DNA from: Gnetum montanum
Lineage: Eukaryota > Streptophyta > Gnetopsida > Gnetales > Gnetaceae
DNA length: 64,000 bases
Reading direction: 5' to 3'
Assembly: GCA_015680685.1 (NCBI GenBank)
Contig: MNCI01009276.1
Location: 207,700 to 271,699, forward strand
Part shown: positions 24,683-37,900 of the stretch, piece after piece
How the letters are laid out: the number at the start of each line of letters is the position of its first letter
How positions within the stretch are numbered: position 1 is the stretch's first letter
Notes under the pieces: model-generated
What the model saw: the letters and a program-made list of their open reading frames with translations, nothing else
Told to the model about the DNA's origin: nothing
The model's database searches: none
Made by a program: the position numbers and the translations under genes

Positions 24683-25523
24683 TGATGAACTATGATATCC
24701 ACGATATTGCGTACATGATATCGCATCCATGATATCGCGTACGTGATATTGCATCCACAATATCACATCCGCGATATCAGATCAACCATGCGATGTCGGA
24801 TACTCGATATCACAGCCTGCCTCCTTACTTATAAATAAGAGGCGGCGCCTTTAGTTTCCAATAGTTAGAAGTTAGTCCCTTAGCCAAACTCTTGCCATTT
24901 TTTTCCTCCAGAGTTAGAATAATTTCTGTGTGCCTGCAGTAGGAGTCATAGAGTGAACGAATCTTTATTCGAGCATTGTGTACCTAAGCACACTTATGTA
25001 CGGCAATAAAGACGAACTTTATGATAAACCTTGCAGCATGTCAATTATTATTTAATGTTTCCCTAGTTAATTAATGATCTCTCCCACCTTACAACTCTCT
25101 TAGTTAAATACACTCAGTACGACCGCTTCGAGCATGCATGTAGCACTTGGTAACCTAGTAACAATTAGCGTTTGGTAATCCCAGCAGCGTTGCACTAGTT
25201 CAGGATGTGTACGGCAAGTGGGAATGGATATTAGTGTTAGGAATACTTAGAACTTAGTTAATGAATAGTTAAATTAGATTAGTTACTTAGTTATCTCTCT
25301 CCCCCTCCTTACTAGCGTAGGATATAAAACACATAAAAGCCATAAAAATCATATGCCTCAAGCTTACTTAACCATACAACTATGACATACAAGTAAGTTT
25401 GGGAAAACAACAATTAATCAACCTGCTATTGTTCCACAAAGGTGCATAGGCACTTAGTCCTTGGAATTTGACCAGATCTTGCTTGAAATGATCATATTCG
25501 TAGGGGTACCTCGCCGCTCATCA
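24683..25523 (+). repeat. 3' LTR of element 3
   Basis: 841 bp. Same termini as the 5' copy, TATA box at 24830-24837. Ends CGCTCATCA, followed by the target copy GCATG. Confidence 0.9.
24692..24811 (+). promoter_or_regulatory. U3 GATATC array, element 3
   Basis: Five exact GATATC sites and four single-base variants (GATATT twice, AATATC, GATGTC) spaced by short linkers such as GCATCCAT and GCGTACGT, ending about 20 bases before the TATA box. Several sites extend the palindrome to CGATATCG-like arms. Confidence 0.55.
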
Positions 25524-25931
25524 GCATGGTATGTAAAGGCAAATCAAATGTTCCTGCAGCTACCACATCCTTGGGATGTACCAGCACCAACACACTTTAA
25601 CACAACAACGTGGATGATGTATGACCCAAGGACGGAAAAAAAATTGCAAGCCTTGCTCAACCGTTACAAATTTCAACAATCTGGCAACAAAGGGAAGCAA
25701 CCGATGGAAGAGCCACCACCTCCAGACACTACATGAGCTTCCCATTCTTGTTTTTGTTTTGTTTTGTTTTGTAATAATGTGTCCCACTTTTGTACTACAC
25801 CACTGTGCAATGCAAGAGTCTTGTTCATTGATTGAGTTAGTTAATAATCCCATACCTATCAATATTTTGTAAAGAACTTGTTCCTCATTTTGTTTAACTC
25901 GAGGACGAGTTTTCTTTCAGTCGTGGGGGTA

Positions 25932-26791
25932 TGATGAGTCATCCTTCTATGGCCACGATGTTAGATACACAATGTCAGAGCCTCAACGTCGCATACCTGA
26001 GATCGGGGCTAATAAGCAATGTCAAATACTCGACATCACATCATCTAAATCTTGCCTATAAATATGGTGCTAGGTTGCTCAGATGATACAGGTAGTAAGT
26101 AGTTGATAGTCAGTAGATAGTTTTAGTTTTCAATTTCTTCTTTCAAAGTCTATTATTCCCAATGCATGCCTACAGTGTGATGCTTGTAATCATACGACAC
26201 CTTTATTCGAGTGTGACATACTTGGACACGTTACATGACTAGCAACAAAGATCGAGATTACTTCCATCATTGCAGCATCCACTTAGATTAGCGTTGCTTT
26301 AATTATTTAATGCTTTCTTTAGTTAAACATTTCCATTTATTGTTATTTATTGTTCCTATTATTAAGCGGAATGCTATGCCTTAATCATGAGCATTTAAGT
26401 GTAAATAGTAATCCAAAGGTATATCATTTGGCACAACGAATGACATGCACTTGACAATCCCAGAAGTAGCTTCATGAAGTCTAAGACATGTACAGACGGT
26501 TAAGAGCATATACTCATCACCATAGGCTAGTTTAGATCTTGTTTTCTATTATCCCTTAGTTTAATTAATTTATCTCTTTTCATCATCAAGAGTAGCATAG
26601 CAAATAGACAACATCATACACCTCACTTTGGACTAAACCATACGTGACAAAGCTAACACTAGTCCAAGTGGAAAGATAGCAAACTGCGATCAAAACATAA
26701 CAATTTAGATACCACAACTAGTTCCATCCATAAAATTCATGAACGCTTGTGATTCGTATGGTTGAGCATAGGGGTACCTCGTCGATCATCA
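25932..26791 (+). repeat. 3' LTR of element 1
   Basis: 860 bp starting after GTCGTGGGGGTA. TATA box at 26057-26064. U3 carries GATGTT, AATGTC and GACATC motifs, degenerate relatives of the GATATC sites. Ends ATCATCA at 26791. Confidence 0.8.
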
Positions 26792-26796
26792 TCAAG

Positions 26797-28770
26797 CATT
26801 GATATAGATAGTAACTTCCCCATGAGAAATAGCTCACCTAGTTAGAATACGTGATTTGTGGTTTGTATACCGCAAGTTTGATTCCAAAACAAGTATGTTA
26901 AGATACATGCCTTGTAAGGGCATGGTAAAAAAAAAAATACATTTAAGTACCATGGCATCATGTAGGCAACAAGCAATAGTAAATCAATGTCAAACCTTCC
27001 AACTAACCCATAGGGAAGGTTTTTCAAGATTGGTTGTAAACATGAAAATCTAAAAAGACATCTCCAAAACAATTAAGCCTTTTCATTCTATAAACTTGGG
27101 GTTTCTTCTCCCTGCTTTACTCAAATTTTGTACTCTAAATTTTTACTTTTAATATATATATATTTTGGGTCTCACACCCCCAAACTCTCCACCTACCTTA
27201 ATGAGCTACATAATAGGTTAACATAATGGGTTAGCATGTGTTAATGGGGCAAAGGTACCAAAAGTATGAAATATATGCAAGAATCCCTCGACACCAAAAT
27301 GATGTATACGACGAGATAAATAAAATAATCACTCCCAAAACCTATATTGTTCATGAAAAAAATTGTCATTCAATAATGTAGATAAAGGGTTCAGTTCAGA
27401 TCCATCTCTTGTTTAACTTCAACATTGTTGCTAAATTTTATTGACTAGTTTAAATTGCGGCACAACTTTGGCATCAAAATTTTTACACCACTTTAACCTT
27501 CCACCACAACATATTATTTAATAGTGATATGGCAGTACAATCACAAACCCAAAAAATTTTCAACCATAAAGAAACATCACTCGGTTGTAATCCCATAGAG
27601 CAGCTATGTCAGTACAATAGTGACAATTCAAAACTTAACCAGAAACTATTAACAGTATGGCTGCAGCAAAAGCTCAAACTACTAAAAGTGCCAACTCCAC
27701 TATATCTGAAACTCTCAAAAGTATGATTTTGAGCATATGTTTCAAAAAATTTAAAGTTTTCTCAAAATTCACAGTAGCTTTGTGTAATTTTATAACTGAA
27801 AACTAACTGTTATGTAGAAGTTTTATAGAAAAACTATTCCTTCACCATTATAAATCCATATTGCTGAAGTTTTTACCCATTAATATTTCACGCAAAAAAA
27901 TCGATAAACCAATATAGAAATATGTTAATAGATGAAATTTTCATTGATTGAAGCAGGCGGGGATGTTAATTGTTTACAAAGATTCAATTTAAAGACGGAT
28001 TACTTTATAAGCCTAGAAACATACATATACTACTTTTGTGATGCCTAAATTAACACACTGCAATTAAGCTCTAAAAGATATATATTAAATGAACGTTTCA
28101 AGAACAGCGTTGTGTGCTTGGGATTGATGACAATCAAACTAGTGAACATCTTTGATATAGTTAAAACCAAAATTTGCAAATTCACAACGCTGCAAAAGCA
28201 ATAATACAACTCATTCACTAATAGAAATGACAAGTTAAAACCCACGTAGCCACCATTCATGCAAAGAAAGAAAACTTAAAACGGCCCTAGAATTAAACTG
28301 GTTCTTGTACGCTAACCAATTCAAAATGAAAAGAGCACAAAATTGTCCTTGACAAAGGACACAAGAACAGATACGAGCAGCAAAGCATATAGAAATCTTA
28401 TATTTGGATAAATCTGCACTGTGCGTTCAATAGGAAGAGATATAATATCAGTTAAATTTTCTTTCATCCTAAATTCGTGCTGATCATGTCATTTTTTAAA
28501 AAATTAGCCTTAGATGAATTTAGATCAGCTGCAGATAAATTAAAGCCACACATTAAATAGAAATCAAGTACCACGCTCCATATTCCAGATTAACTGGTCT
28601 CCTAATAATTTTGTAATCAATTTTCATCATCAGTTCACCTAGAGTTTATTAATATCCCTCACCACCATACTACGTGAAAAATAGCTCTACGATCTTGTAC
28701 AAATGTCCTGCCAAGCATATATATTGGATTCTTAATGTAAGTTGACATTTCCAAAATGAAAAACAGAAAC
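26797..28770. other. Intergenic, no gene seen
   Basis: AT-rich sequence between the transposon nest and the 3' end of the pectinesterase gene. It must contain that gene's 3' UTR and poly(A) signal on the minus strand, but no position can be assigned. Short frames such as 26856-27053 and 27529-27726 have no recognisable content. Confidence 0.5.
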
Positions 28771-28933
28771 TCAAGCAGACAGTGAGAGTTTGATTGGAAG
28801 GTTCTTTGTTAACCATGGCTTCTGCACGTCTGGATCGATAAAGCAATCGGTGATAAATTCTAAAGCCTCATCATCCATCAGCTGCCTTGCCCAACAAACA
28901 CGGTTGAGTGGATTACTCCCTGGGCCAGAGCAC
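28771..28933 (-). CDS. Pectinesterase exon 5 (residues 265-318)
   Basis: Completes an Arg codon, then CSGPGSNPLNRVCWARQL to the end at LSLSA and a TGA at 28771-28773. The acceptor is TCTCAG. Residues LMDDEALEFI match the family's C-terminal LMDDEA motif. Confidence 0.92.
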
Positions 28934-31900
28934 CTGAGACAAATCAGCTATTTGTCAGAAGAACCAATGAATGAATACATAGTAACATAAGTGGATCAGC
29001 TGAAAAAACAAAAGTGATGAAAATTAAACCAAAGCGCGGAACCTTTTCTTCAGTTTCAGCTATAGATTACCATTCCTATCTATGTACCTTATTTGTTCTG
29101 CACATGATTGTATTTTCAAAACTGAAACTGAAGGTTCTTTTACTATGCTCATCTGGAGAATAGGAATCTACAAGCATAATTCAGTTTCCGTCTTTTTCTT
29201 CTTTTTTTCCTCTCTTTTTTTGACGAGTGGTCTTTTAAAAAATAAATCCTAGCACAACCCATTGGGCTTGAACTGTAAGCTGTCGGATGCAAGTCACAAA
29301 TCTTAATAACAAAAATCGAAATAGATGTTATAACAAACTCTCGAACATAAAATCCTCGCTAAAGCACCATGCTATCTCCTTGAATCAAGACTTGGCCTTT
29401 CTATCATAAAGCATCCTCAATAATTTACATAGAAATTACGCCAGTGTTCAATACAGCATAATTAGTTGTCTACAAAGATGCTCACATGAATAAATATGAT
29501 AGGATAAGAAAAACAAGGTAGTTAATATAATTAGGTATGAGTCAAAAATTAATGACTTGATATACCTGTATTCGTAGAAGCATGCAGATCCTTCATTTTC
29601 TTGTTTACCCCAGTTGTTCCAACCTTCTGGTTTAATACAGCCATCCATCCATGTGAAGGCAAAAACCACTCTTCCAAATGGTGCCCACGGACGTCCAAGA
29701 TGCATATAGCCTGTCTCACCGTTCCCAGTAATCACACACCTGCATGTTTTGATGTTAACATTTTCAATCTCCTTACTTGAAAAATATATTACAAACGATA
29801 ATGCTTATATTTAATTCTCCAATCTTAACTTATCCCTAATTCAAATATTGAACCATGGAGTAAACTGCGAGTTGTTTCATTATTAAATCCAGTATGATAT
29901 TTCCTTTCAAACTTTAAAAGATCATGGATTATTCCCGTTCAATTTTTGGTATACGTTTTCTGTTGAATAAGGTCATGAAGAAAGACATCATGTACATCGA
30001 CTGTTGATAATAATTAACTAAAAAGACACTTAACTATTTTATCATGAAATGATTAACTGTGTCTGTATCTATTGTAATAAAAGCTCATCTATTCATATAA
30101 AAATTTCTAATTTACTGTGTTAACTTTATGTCCGTTGGTCCATACCTTGGCCATGTATTCACAAGGAACAGCAACTGTTGGGTAACGTGCGTGAAGTCAG
30201 CCAGTGATTAAAAGGATTAATGAATTGGTAAAAATAAGTATATGATCCTAGGGAGTNNNNNNNNNNNNNNNNNNNNNNNNNNNNNNNNNNNNNNNNNNNN
30301 NNNNNNNNNNNNNNNNNNNNNNNNNNNNNNNNNNNNNNNNNNNNNNNNNNNNNNNNNNNNNNNNNNNNNNNNNNNNNNNNNNNNNNNNNNNNNNNNNNNN
30401 NNNNNNNNNNNNNNNNNNNNNNNNNNNNNNNNNNNNNNNNNNNNNNNNNNNNNNNNNNNNNNNNNNNNNNNNNNNNNNNNNNNNNNNNNNNNNNNNNNNN
30501 NNNNNNNNNNNNNNNNNNNNNNNNNNNNNNNNNNNNNNNNNNNNNNNNNNTAGCTGTAAAACCATATCAAATCCCATGGGTTGTCCCTCTTGCAAATTTT
30601 GTAAAGACTAAGGTGTACGCCAAATGCAATGCACAGTAGTTAAAATAGATCAAGATTTAGCTCTTTATAAAGGCGAATGGTGAAAAAGAACTCATGTAGT
30701 TGACCCTATATTGTTGGGACAAGGCTAGGATAATGATCAACTTTATAAGTCTAATTCACCTTAGCAGTCTTAAGTTATGCACCACCAAAACATAATTAGT
30801 CATTCAAAAAGTACAAATATACGAAAACATAGTAATTGCAATAGCAGAAAACTATAGTAGCCATGTTGCTTCTTTCGCTGTAACCATAATCCAAAAGCCT
30901 AAAATTTCCATGCAAGATATACATGAGCCAAAAGCTAAAATTCTATCCTAGAATGTTATATTCCAGTTCTTCCAACACATTGTCTGCATCTTAGATTTTC
31001 TACTATAGAGGATGCAAGTATCTCTCATGAAATGAATGGTTCTGATATTCTTGCATTGAAATAATAATCAAAGAAAACAATTCCAGATTTCTAAAACAGA
31101 GTTCAATATAATCTAACTTGCACAAAACATCATATTCATATTTTAGTTTCAACCAATACTGATTTCTTTAAATAAAAGATGATTATAAAAAGAAAGTATC
31201 TGCTGTAAAAATCTTACACAAGATTCCTTTGATATGGTGCACAGATCTGATCTTCCTTTATCAAGGATCTAATCTTCCTTTATTTACTAATCAATTTCTG
31301 ATTTTCTTAGACAATAACACAGATTTGATCTTCCTTTATCACAGATATAATCTTCCTTTATTTACTAATCAATTTCTGATTTTCTTAGACAATAAAAGAA
31401 ATATCTCTAAGTACAGTTCATCAGGTAATTGCCCAGTCAAATGGTCGACCACTAGAAAAATAAAAAATAAAAATTTCAAATGCATTCAATAATGTAATGA
31501 CATCTTACTTTCTCTTTTAACATCATTCACAACACAAGATCAGCTTAACATACAAGGCAAACGTAAAATAAGCATCAAAGTAAAAATCATATTACATCAC
31601 TACTAGAAACCCAAATCCAAACGATCCTGAAATCAGTAATGTAACCACACTTCTAGTGAGCTTTATTTTGTAAAAGGACACATACAAAATTCATTTGCTA
31701 CCATACAAAGCTAAACAAAGACTTAATCATTACTGATATAATAATTTTCTGTACATTCAATCATAAGGAAAATGAGACTATTCTTATCAAGCATTTTGAA
31801 CAACACAATAACTATTCAATCTTAATAGAAAAGATATGGAAAATTTCTCAGATTACATTCATCTAGTTTCCAAGAATATACAGCCAATAAATTAACAAAA

Positions 31901-34900
31901 TCACATCATAAAAATTTGTAGCCAAAAGAAAACATTTAAATTAGATTTTTGTTTATTAGCCTCTCTTCTCAATAAATTGTAGAAAGATATCTAAATCAGA
32001 ACTAAGGTCTTAGCATAGGGTTAAGAATTTTACAAGTTGGTGAATCATAGAAAGAATTCAAGACAAGTTCCATAAATAGAAATTCAAGGTCAAACCTGAG
32101 CAAACACCAAATCGCCAATACTAAGAATTCACTTTCAAGATTCCCAAAATCAAGATGAGACCAAGATGCTGTAACTTTCTGCCAGTGGTACCAATCCTCA
32201 TATCAGGGATCTTTGGCCCTGTTGGCAAATCTTTATGCTAAATTGCCCCAAACTTTTATGGGTGTTCCCAAGTTTACCTGGAAATAACTCTAATCCAAGT
32301 CATTTAGCCCTAACAATGCAAGGATAGGCAGACAAATCCATAAAAGAATAAAAATTCAACCATCCAAAATCTCGGAAATAAAAATCAGATTTAGAAAGTG
32401 GTCAAGATGGTGAAAGAATTCTGAAAATAAAATCATACTTCAACCACAAGTGAAACAAGGGAGGAACTGTGCATCCACCTTGTTCCATCTCCAAAACCTC
32501 TCTACATGGCCCCTTTTTCTAGCCATCAAGTGTTGTTTCTTCTTCTTTGTTGTTGTACTCATGACATCTTTCTCTTTCTCTGGTGTTGGTATTATTATTA
32601 TTTTAGCTCACCTATGTATTGCTAAAGATGTGCTCCTAGTGATGGTGGTGTTGTTGCAATCCTTCTTTTTCCTTCTCTCCTCTGTTATCTCCCTCTCCTT
32701 CCTCTCTCTCTTTTTTTCCTTCTACCTAGACTTTTTATTCACTCCTGTGTCGATTTTGGTTTCAATTTCAATTTCTTTATTGTAACTGAATCTTTATGGA
32801 AGTCACTTTTAGTTGTTACATTATTTAAAAAAACACATCCAAAACCAGGTCTTAGGTTCAAACTTCCCTAAAGTTACCCTTAAAAAAAAAATGTCTATCC
32901 CTTCCAACCAATAGGACATTGGATCAATTCCTTCCAAGATGATAAAATATACATTTCTAATCTCTCTATTTTTAAAGCAAACTCACTCTAACCCTTATTC
33001 CACCAAAATTCTCTCATAAAATAAAGCCATAGAGTAGAATAGATCAGAGTTCCATGAGCAAGAGGAGAACATAAAATCAAAATATCAACACAAGGAAATA
33101 CTTTTTCCTTCAAGCACTCAGTGTTGCATTGTCTTATGAGCATTGAAAGGTCATCATGCAACCTTTCTACAGCTATTGAGAAAGGGGATTTTATTTTGAT
33201 TTGTCTCTAGAAAATCATTGAAGAAAGTAATACAATTATCCCTGATTCATAGGTTAGATTCCTCTCTTTTCGTTTTTCTTTTTACATATTACAAAACCAT
33301 AAATAGCAATAGATCATAACTGCTATCACCTTTTTCTTTTCTTTCCAAATCTGATTGCTCAATACTTAGTATCTACATACCGATACCTAGAGATAATGGA
33401 TGCCAAGCTTATATAAACATACAACAAGCATGTACATGAGATAGTCACATTGCTCTATATATATACAATTTACAAGGGAACATTCTAACTAGTTTAAGAA
33501 ATCATTCTAATCCACATAGATCATGCAACACATGAATAATCAAATCGTAGTTGCAAACTCACAAACAATACAACATTCCCCCATTTCATTCTATTAATAG
33601 ATACTAAATCAACCATTACATACTTGGTTCATGCATCCATTGTAGTACTCATTAACACATCATCAAAACTTAGGTTTAATTTCAACAATGCATCATAAGT
33701 AATTGAACCAATCACCAATACATCATTCAATCAATGCATAGCAAAGCTGTCATTCAACATATAGGTTATCAACCTATTAACAATCCTCAAATCCATCACA
33801 ATTATATAATCATAGATAGATCAACAATTCAGTATCAAATTATACAAATCATCAAGCTCATCAACAACAGTTAAATCCATTAACACAAGCAGATCAATAA
33901 CACTTAAACCCATCAACACCAGCACATCAACAACACTTGATTCTATCACCATCATCAAATCATAGATAGATCCATAAATCAACAACAAATCACACAAATC
34001 GTAAACATGAGCATATCAACAACACTCAAATCCATTACCATTACTAAATAATAGATAACTTTACAAATCAGTCCCAAAGCGCATAAATTACAAGTGCATG
34101 GTTAACACTTCTCAAGTCCATCATAATTATAAAACCATAGATAAACCCACAAATCAGAACTATACTATATGCATCATCTTAACAAAGCACAGTCACAATT
34201 GCAAGCCCAAACATCAAAACATGAAGCAAGGAAAAGGTGGGTCGTTACAGTATCAAGGTTCAATAAACCTTCGATTAGCTTGAAAGAAACCACATGTATA
34301 AATGGAGATGAAGCGTAATGGAATTGACTGCTTGAGTGTTTTCCCTGGTTTTGCGAGGGCTAGAGTTTACTTTCAGTTTCTCAACTTTCATTAAAGCTTT
34401 GAATATGTGGTTGATTTTGTTTTTGTTCTGCTAACCTATTCTGTTAATATTTTGTTTCCAATCGTAGAATCTGTCGTTGTTAAGCCATAACAAGGGAAAA
34501 CAGCCAGAACCAACCACAGAAACAAAAACAAACCAAAAATAAAAAGCCTTGTCTCCTTCACTCATGAACAACATATAAAATAAACAAGGAATTGGTTATT
34601 GGCTTCTGAAGATTTATCCAATATTATTCCCAACCCTAGTTGACAAGGAAAGCAAGGTGCTTAATTGAGGCAAGTTGCAGTATTCAAGAAAAAGATGTTT
34701 TTCTAGTTTCTTCAGCAACTTAAGTATGCATCATTTCTACCAATCTTGCCGTCAAGATATTCCAACTTCCTAGAAGCTTCAATCTCTTCATTAAATTTAA
34801 CAATCATCCTCACAAGACACCATTCAATATTTGCCTATGGTGAGGTCAGAAGCCCATTGCACACCAATTGACCTTGACTCCTCCCTTGAATTTGCCTTCT

Positions 34901-37900
34901 TCCACTTGAAATTCTCACACGAAGCACAATGCAAGCAAGAGAAGATACAACTGGAAAGGAGAAGGATATCATTAAGCTTAATGGCAATGAATTCATACCA
35001 CAAGGAGTGAAGATCACTTCCTCCAACGCAAACCCTTCTCACTTTAACTATTCCCCTAAACTCTCAACTCAAAATTCCAAAAGGTTGCGAAAGGTTCTAC
35101 TTACACTCCACTCTTGCCTATTTATACGCTTTGTTTAACTTTCATATTTTATATTCTTTTATCTATTATATATATTTTCCTAAAGGATCCATGTGGGCTT
35201 GACTCCTAAGAAGAAGAAACTCATTAAGCTCAATGACCATGAATTCATACAAAGAGTGAAGATTACTACCTTCAACTCAAACTCTTCCACCTCACTTTCA
35301 CTCTTTTGCCTTAACTCTCAACTCAAAAGGAGAAAGAATTGCTAAAGGTGTATATAGCTCAATGGATAAAACATCCGTTTCCTATGCAAAATTGCTAAAG
35401 GTTCTAATTACTTCCACTCTTACCTTATCCTACATTATTTTTAATGCCAGCTCAAATTGTGACCTAGATACAACCAAAATAGACCCTGCTTGCAACTAAA
35501 ATTTTCCCAAATTTTGAATGCTTATCAATGAATTGCAGGTAGCATCAAGCCTACAGCCCTCACTATAACTGAATTGCAAGGTGCATCTGGCTCACATCAT
35601 CGTCGTAAAAATTAAGCAGCGGATGATTGATTAGTGTGGATGGACTATGAATTGCAATTTGCTAACAGTTGACTGCAACCAAACTATGACTTAAACCTGA
35701 CTAGCAATGAGCTTGGGACTTGAAAATGTAACATTTGAAGAAAACTCTACCAAACAACAACCTACGTAAGAACACTAACAAAACTACAACCTACGCAGGA
35801 CCTAAGTGAGTTATGAGTAGACTGCAAGCTGCACCCTGGCCACAACATGTATTATTTCTAGACTACAACTAGCAATATTGTTGCACATTTAAAATTGGGA
35901 ACTGCAACCTAGAGCCCAATCAAAGCTAGACTTTCTCTATCATTGAAACCTGCAAACATTTCCCAAGCATACACAAACACTCTACATCTATTCTACTGCT
36001 CCCTAGACATGGTTTGGGATGCTGTTCATAACAAATCTCATCCCCTTAACAAAAATAAAATGAGCATAGTGTCTTTAAATTGTTTTAAGTACAATGTATC
36101 AACTAGAAGGCACATCAAGCTCCTATTTTAACAATTCATTTTGAGAAACTAAATAGCATCATCATTATATTCATGATCCTAGTTCACTAAGTATTTAGTA
36201 TGCTCTTGGTCTCTTGTCTTGGACCATGTATCAATAATCCTTGCCTTCTTGGACCTTCACCTAATTCAGTCTGCCCAAACATGGGATAAGATTTGAGATG
36301 TTAATTAAAAGAATTAGACAAATTTAGGTCATTAGGCAAATCTAAATCATAGGCACTGATTTATCTTTCTCTCTCAAAGTTGCAAAATACAACTTTTTTC
36401 AAATCATCAACCATTCTTGGGTTATAACTATAGTTCGCCTCAAATTTGATTTTCCAATTGATGAGGACATCACCCAGCCCACGTGTCATCCTCAATGGAA
36501 TGTTTTGTGTGTTTTTTATTTTTTATGGGTGTTTCATATTTGTTTGTAGTAGATATCTTTATTTGTATGTGTTTTGGCATGATTGGGGGTGTTTTGAGGA
36601 TAATTTGATGAGTTCAGGGGGTTCTAGGATCAATGGTGGCTTGTTTGAAAATATCAAGATGTTCCAAACCTCAAGATAGGCATCTTTAATTTTGACCCTA
36701 GCAAAATAGACGTCTACTGTGCAGGATAGACATCTACTCTCAGGACTAGCCATCTGCTGCATAGACCAGCAACTCTGGAAAGATGTCTACTCTTGGTACA
36801 AGACATCTCCTTCTAGTGCAAGACGTCTCCTCTGCAACCAGTCTCAATTTGGGAAGGACACCTCCTCTACTCCCAAGACATCTTTTCTGATGGGAACAAC
36901 GACGATAATTTTATATTCACGCACCAAATGACTCCGAAAGTGATAAATGGGCATCACAGCCTTTCATTCTATAAGAGGAAGAATTTTGTAAAGAGGAGAG
37001 AGAGGTCCAAGAGAGAAGGAGAGAGTGAGATTGAGCTCATCTTGAGCTTCCATTCATGTAAGCCTTAATAGCCATTGTGTGTGTGTGATTGTATGGAATC
37101 TTGAATCTATCCTTGAGCATGTTTCTTTCAGCAATTTTGTAATTCTATTCCATTGCAAAGCAATGATTACGTATGGAGTTCTTTCTTATCCCATTGTGTG
37201 AGCAATTTTTGTAGGATTTAGCTTCAACTTTGGGTTGGATGAGGCCAGCTCCTCATCAGATTGGTATCAAAGCCAAGGATTAAAGACAATTAACTCAAAG
37301 AGAGGAATCATCTACATCAACTCACAAGAACTCACTCATCTCCAACTTCATTTTGGTTTGCAATTTTGTTGATGTTATTTTCCATGCTCAACTAGGGTTT
37401 GATTAGCCTTCTTTTGGTCCTTTTGGGTGATCAATTGAATTGGGTATTGGAAATTCTTGTTGTTTAGGATACCCATTAACCTTATTTAGCTAGGGTTTGC
37501 AGGAATTGTGTGAATCCTATTTTGGGTTTCATATCTCTTGTTGAATCTAATTGGGTACTCAAATTTTGGTTGGGGGTACTCTTAATTCTTTTGCAATTGA
37601 AAAAATCAATCTAAGGCTTATCCAAGGACATGGAAGAGTTGAGGGATGCACTCAAGATTCTTGTGGACAGAACGCAAAAGCTTGAAGAAAAGATCAAGAT
37701 TTAAATTTAAGCTTTAAGGATTCAAAAACAAGGCTTAGACAGAGGGCATTGAATCGCAAGTGGGAACAACCATGTGGAAAAAAACAAGTTTATTTGTAGC
37801 AAATCCAAGGAGGATCCTTAATGAAAATACCTACTTATTTATTTGTTTTTATTTCCAAACAAAGGTGGCAATCACACATACTTTGTGTGAGATTTCACTA

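Larger units (their letters stand above)
15806..25523 (+). mobile_element. Element 3: Athila-like LTR retrotransposon with gag-pol
   Basis: LTRs at 15806-16627 and 24683-25523, flanked by a perfect 5-bp duplication GCATG (15801-15805 and 25524-25528) inside the aORF of element 1. The interior has gag, protease, reverse transcriptase, RNase H and integrase in Ty3/Gypsy order, then a 1.9-kb spacer in which the aORF is reduced to a trace near 24293. It is the only element here with polymerase and integrase, and all frames are disrupted. No chromodomain is visible. Confidence 0.92.
13293..25736 (+). pseudogene. aORF of element 1, unrecognised coiled-coil protein, split by element 3
   Basis: Starts at ATG 13293 (MALKRGAQG, cf. 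MAPKRRQQGG in element 6) and ends at 25736 with KGKQPMEEPPPPDTT; element 3 plus one target copy interrupt it at 15806-25528. The coding part is about 2.7 kb, or 900 codons. The longest clean piece (13447-14229) holds a globular region with FWHNKDKGTTINIC and later YFKIETYHLFPTKWLNR, in the style of plant retrotransposon ORF-1/putative plant transposon domains; this assignment is tentative. From about 14800 to 15800 the frame is rich in Lys, Glu, Gln and Leu (for example 15006-15215 and 15588-15791), a probable long coiled coil. Many stops and frameshifts break it. No enzyme motif is seen. Confidence 0.6.
1457..26791 (+). mobile_element. Element 1: outer Athila-like LTR retrotransposon, no pol
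   Basis: Outer element of the nest. It has LTRs at 1457-2275 and 25932-26791, a tRNA-Asp-type primer site after the first LTR, a decayed gag and a second frame (aORF), but no reverse transcriptase or integrase. Its own sequence is 2276-4979, 11497-15805 and 25529-25931; the rest is element 2, element 3 and their target duplications. The flanking five bases are TTTGG on the left and TCAAG on the right; alignment with the neighbouring tandem unit suggests TCAAG was the target and the left copy has mutated. Gag plus aORF without pol implies a non-autonomous element. Confidence 0.8.

Noticed and set aside
28790-28990. Plus-strand frame of 66 codons
   Set aside because: It is the antisense of pectinesterase exon 5, which has catalytic-family motifs and splice sites on the minus strand.
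32450-32785. Hydrophobic plus-strand frame, possible membrane protein
   Set aside because: T-rich low-complexity DNA; the counterpart in the second repeat copy (47535-47825) does not keep the protein sequence.
31196-34254. GTATC on both sides of 31201-34249, suggesting a solo LTR of 3.0 kb with a target duplication
   Set aside because: Similarity to the second copy continues left of 31201 to about 30850, so 31201 is not the element border; a 5-base match there is likely chance.
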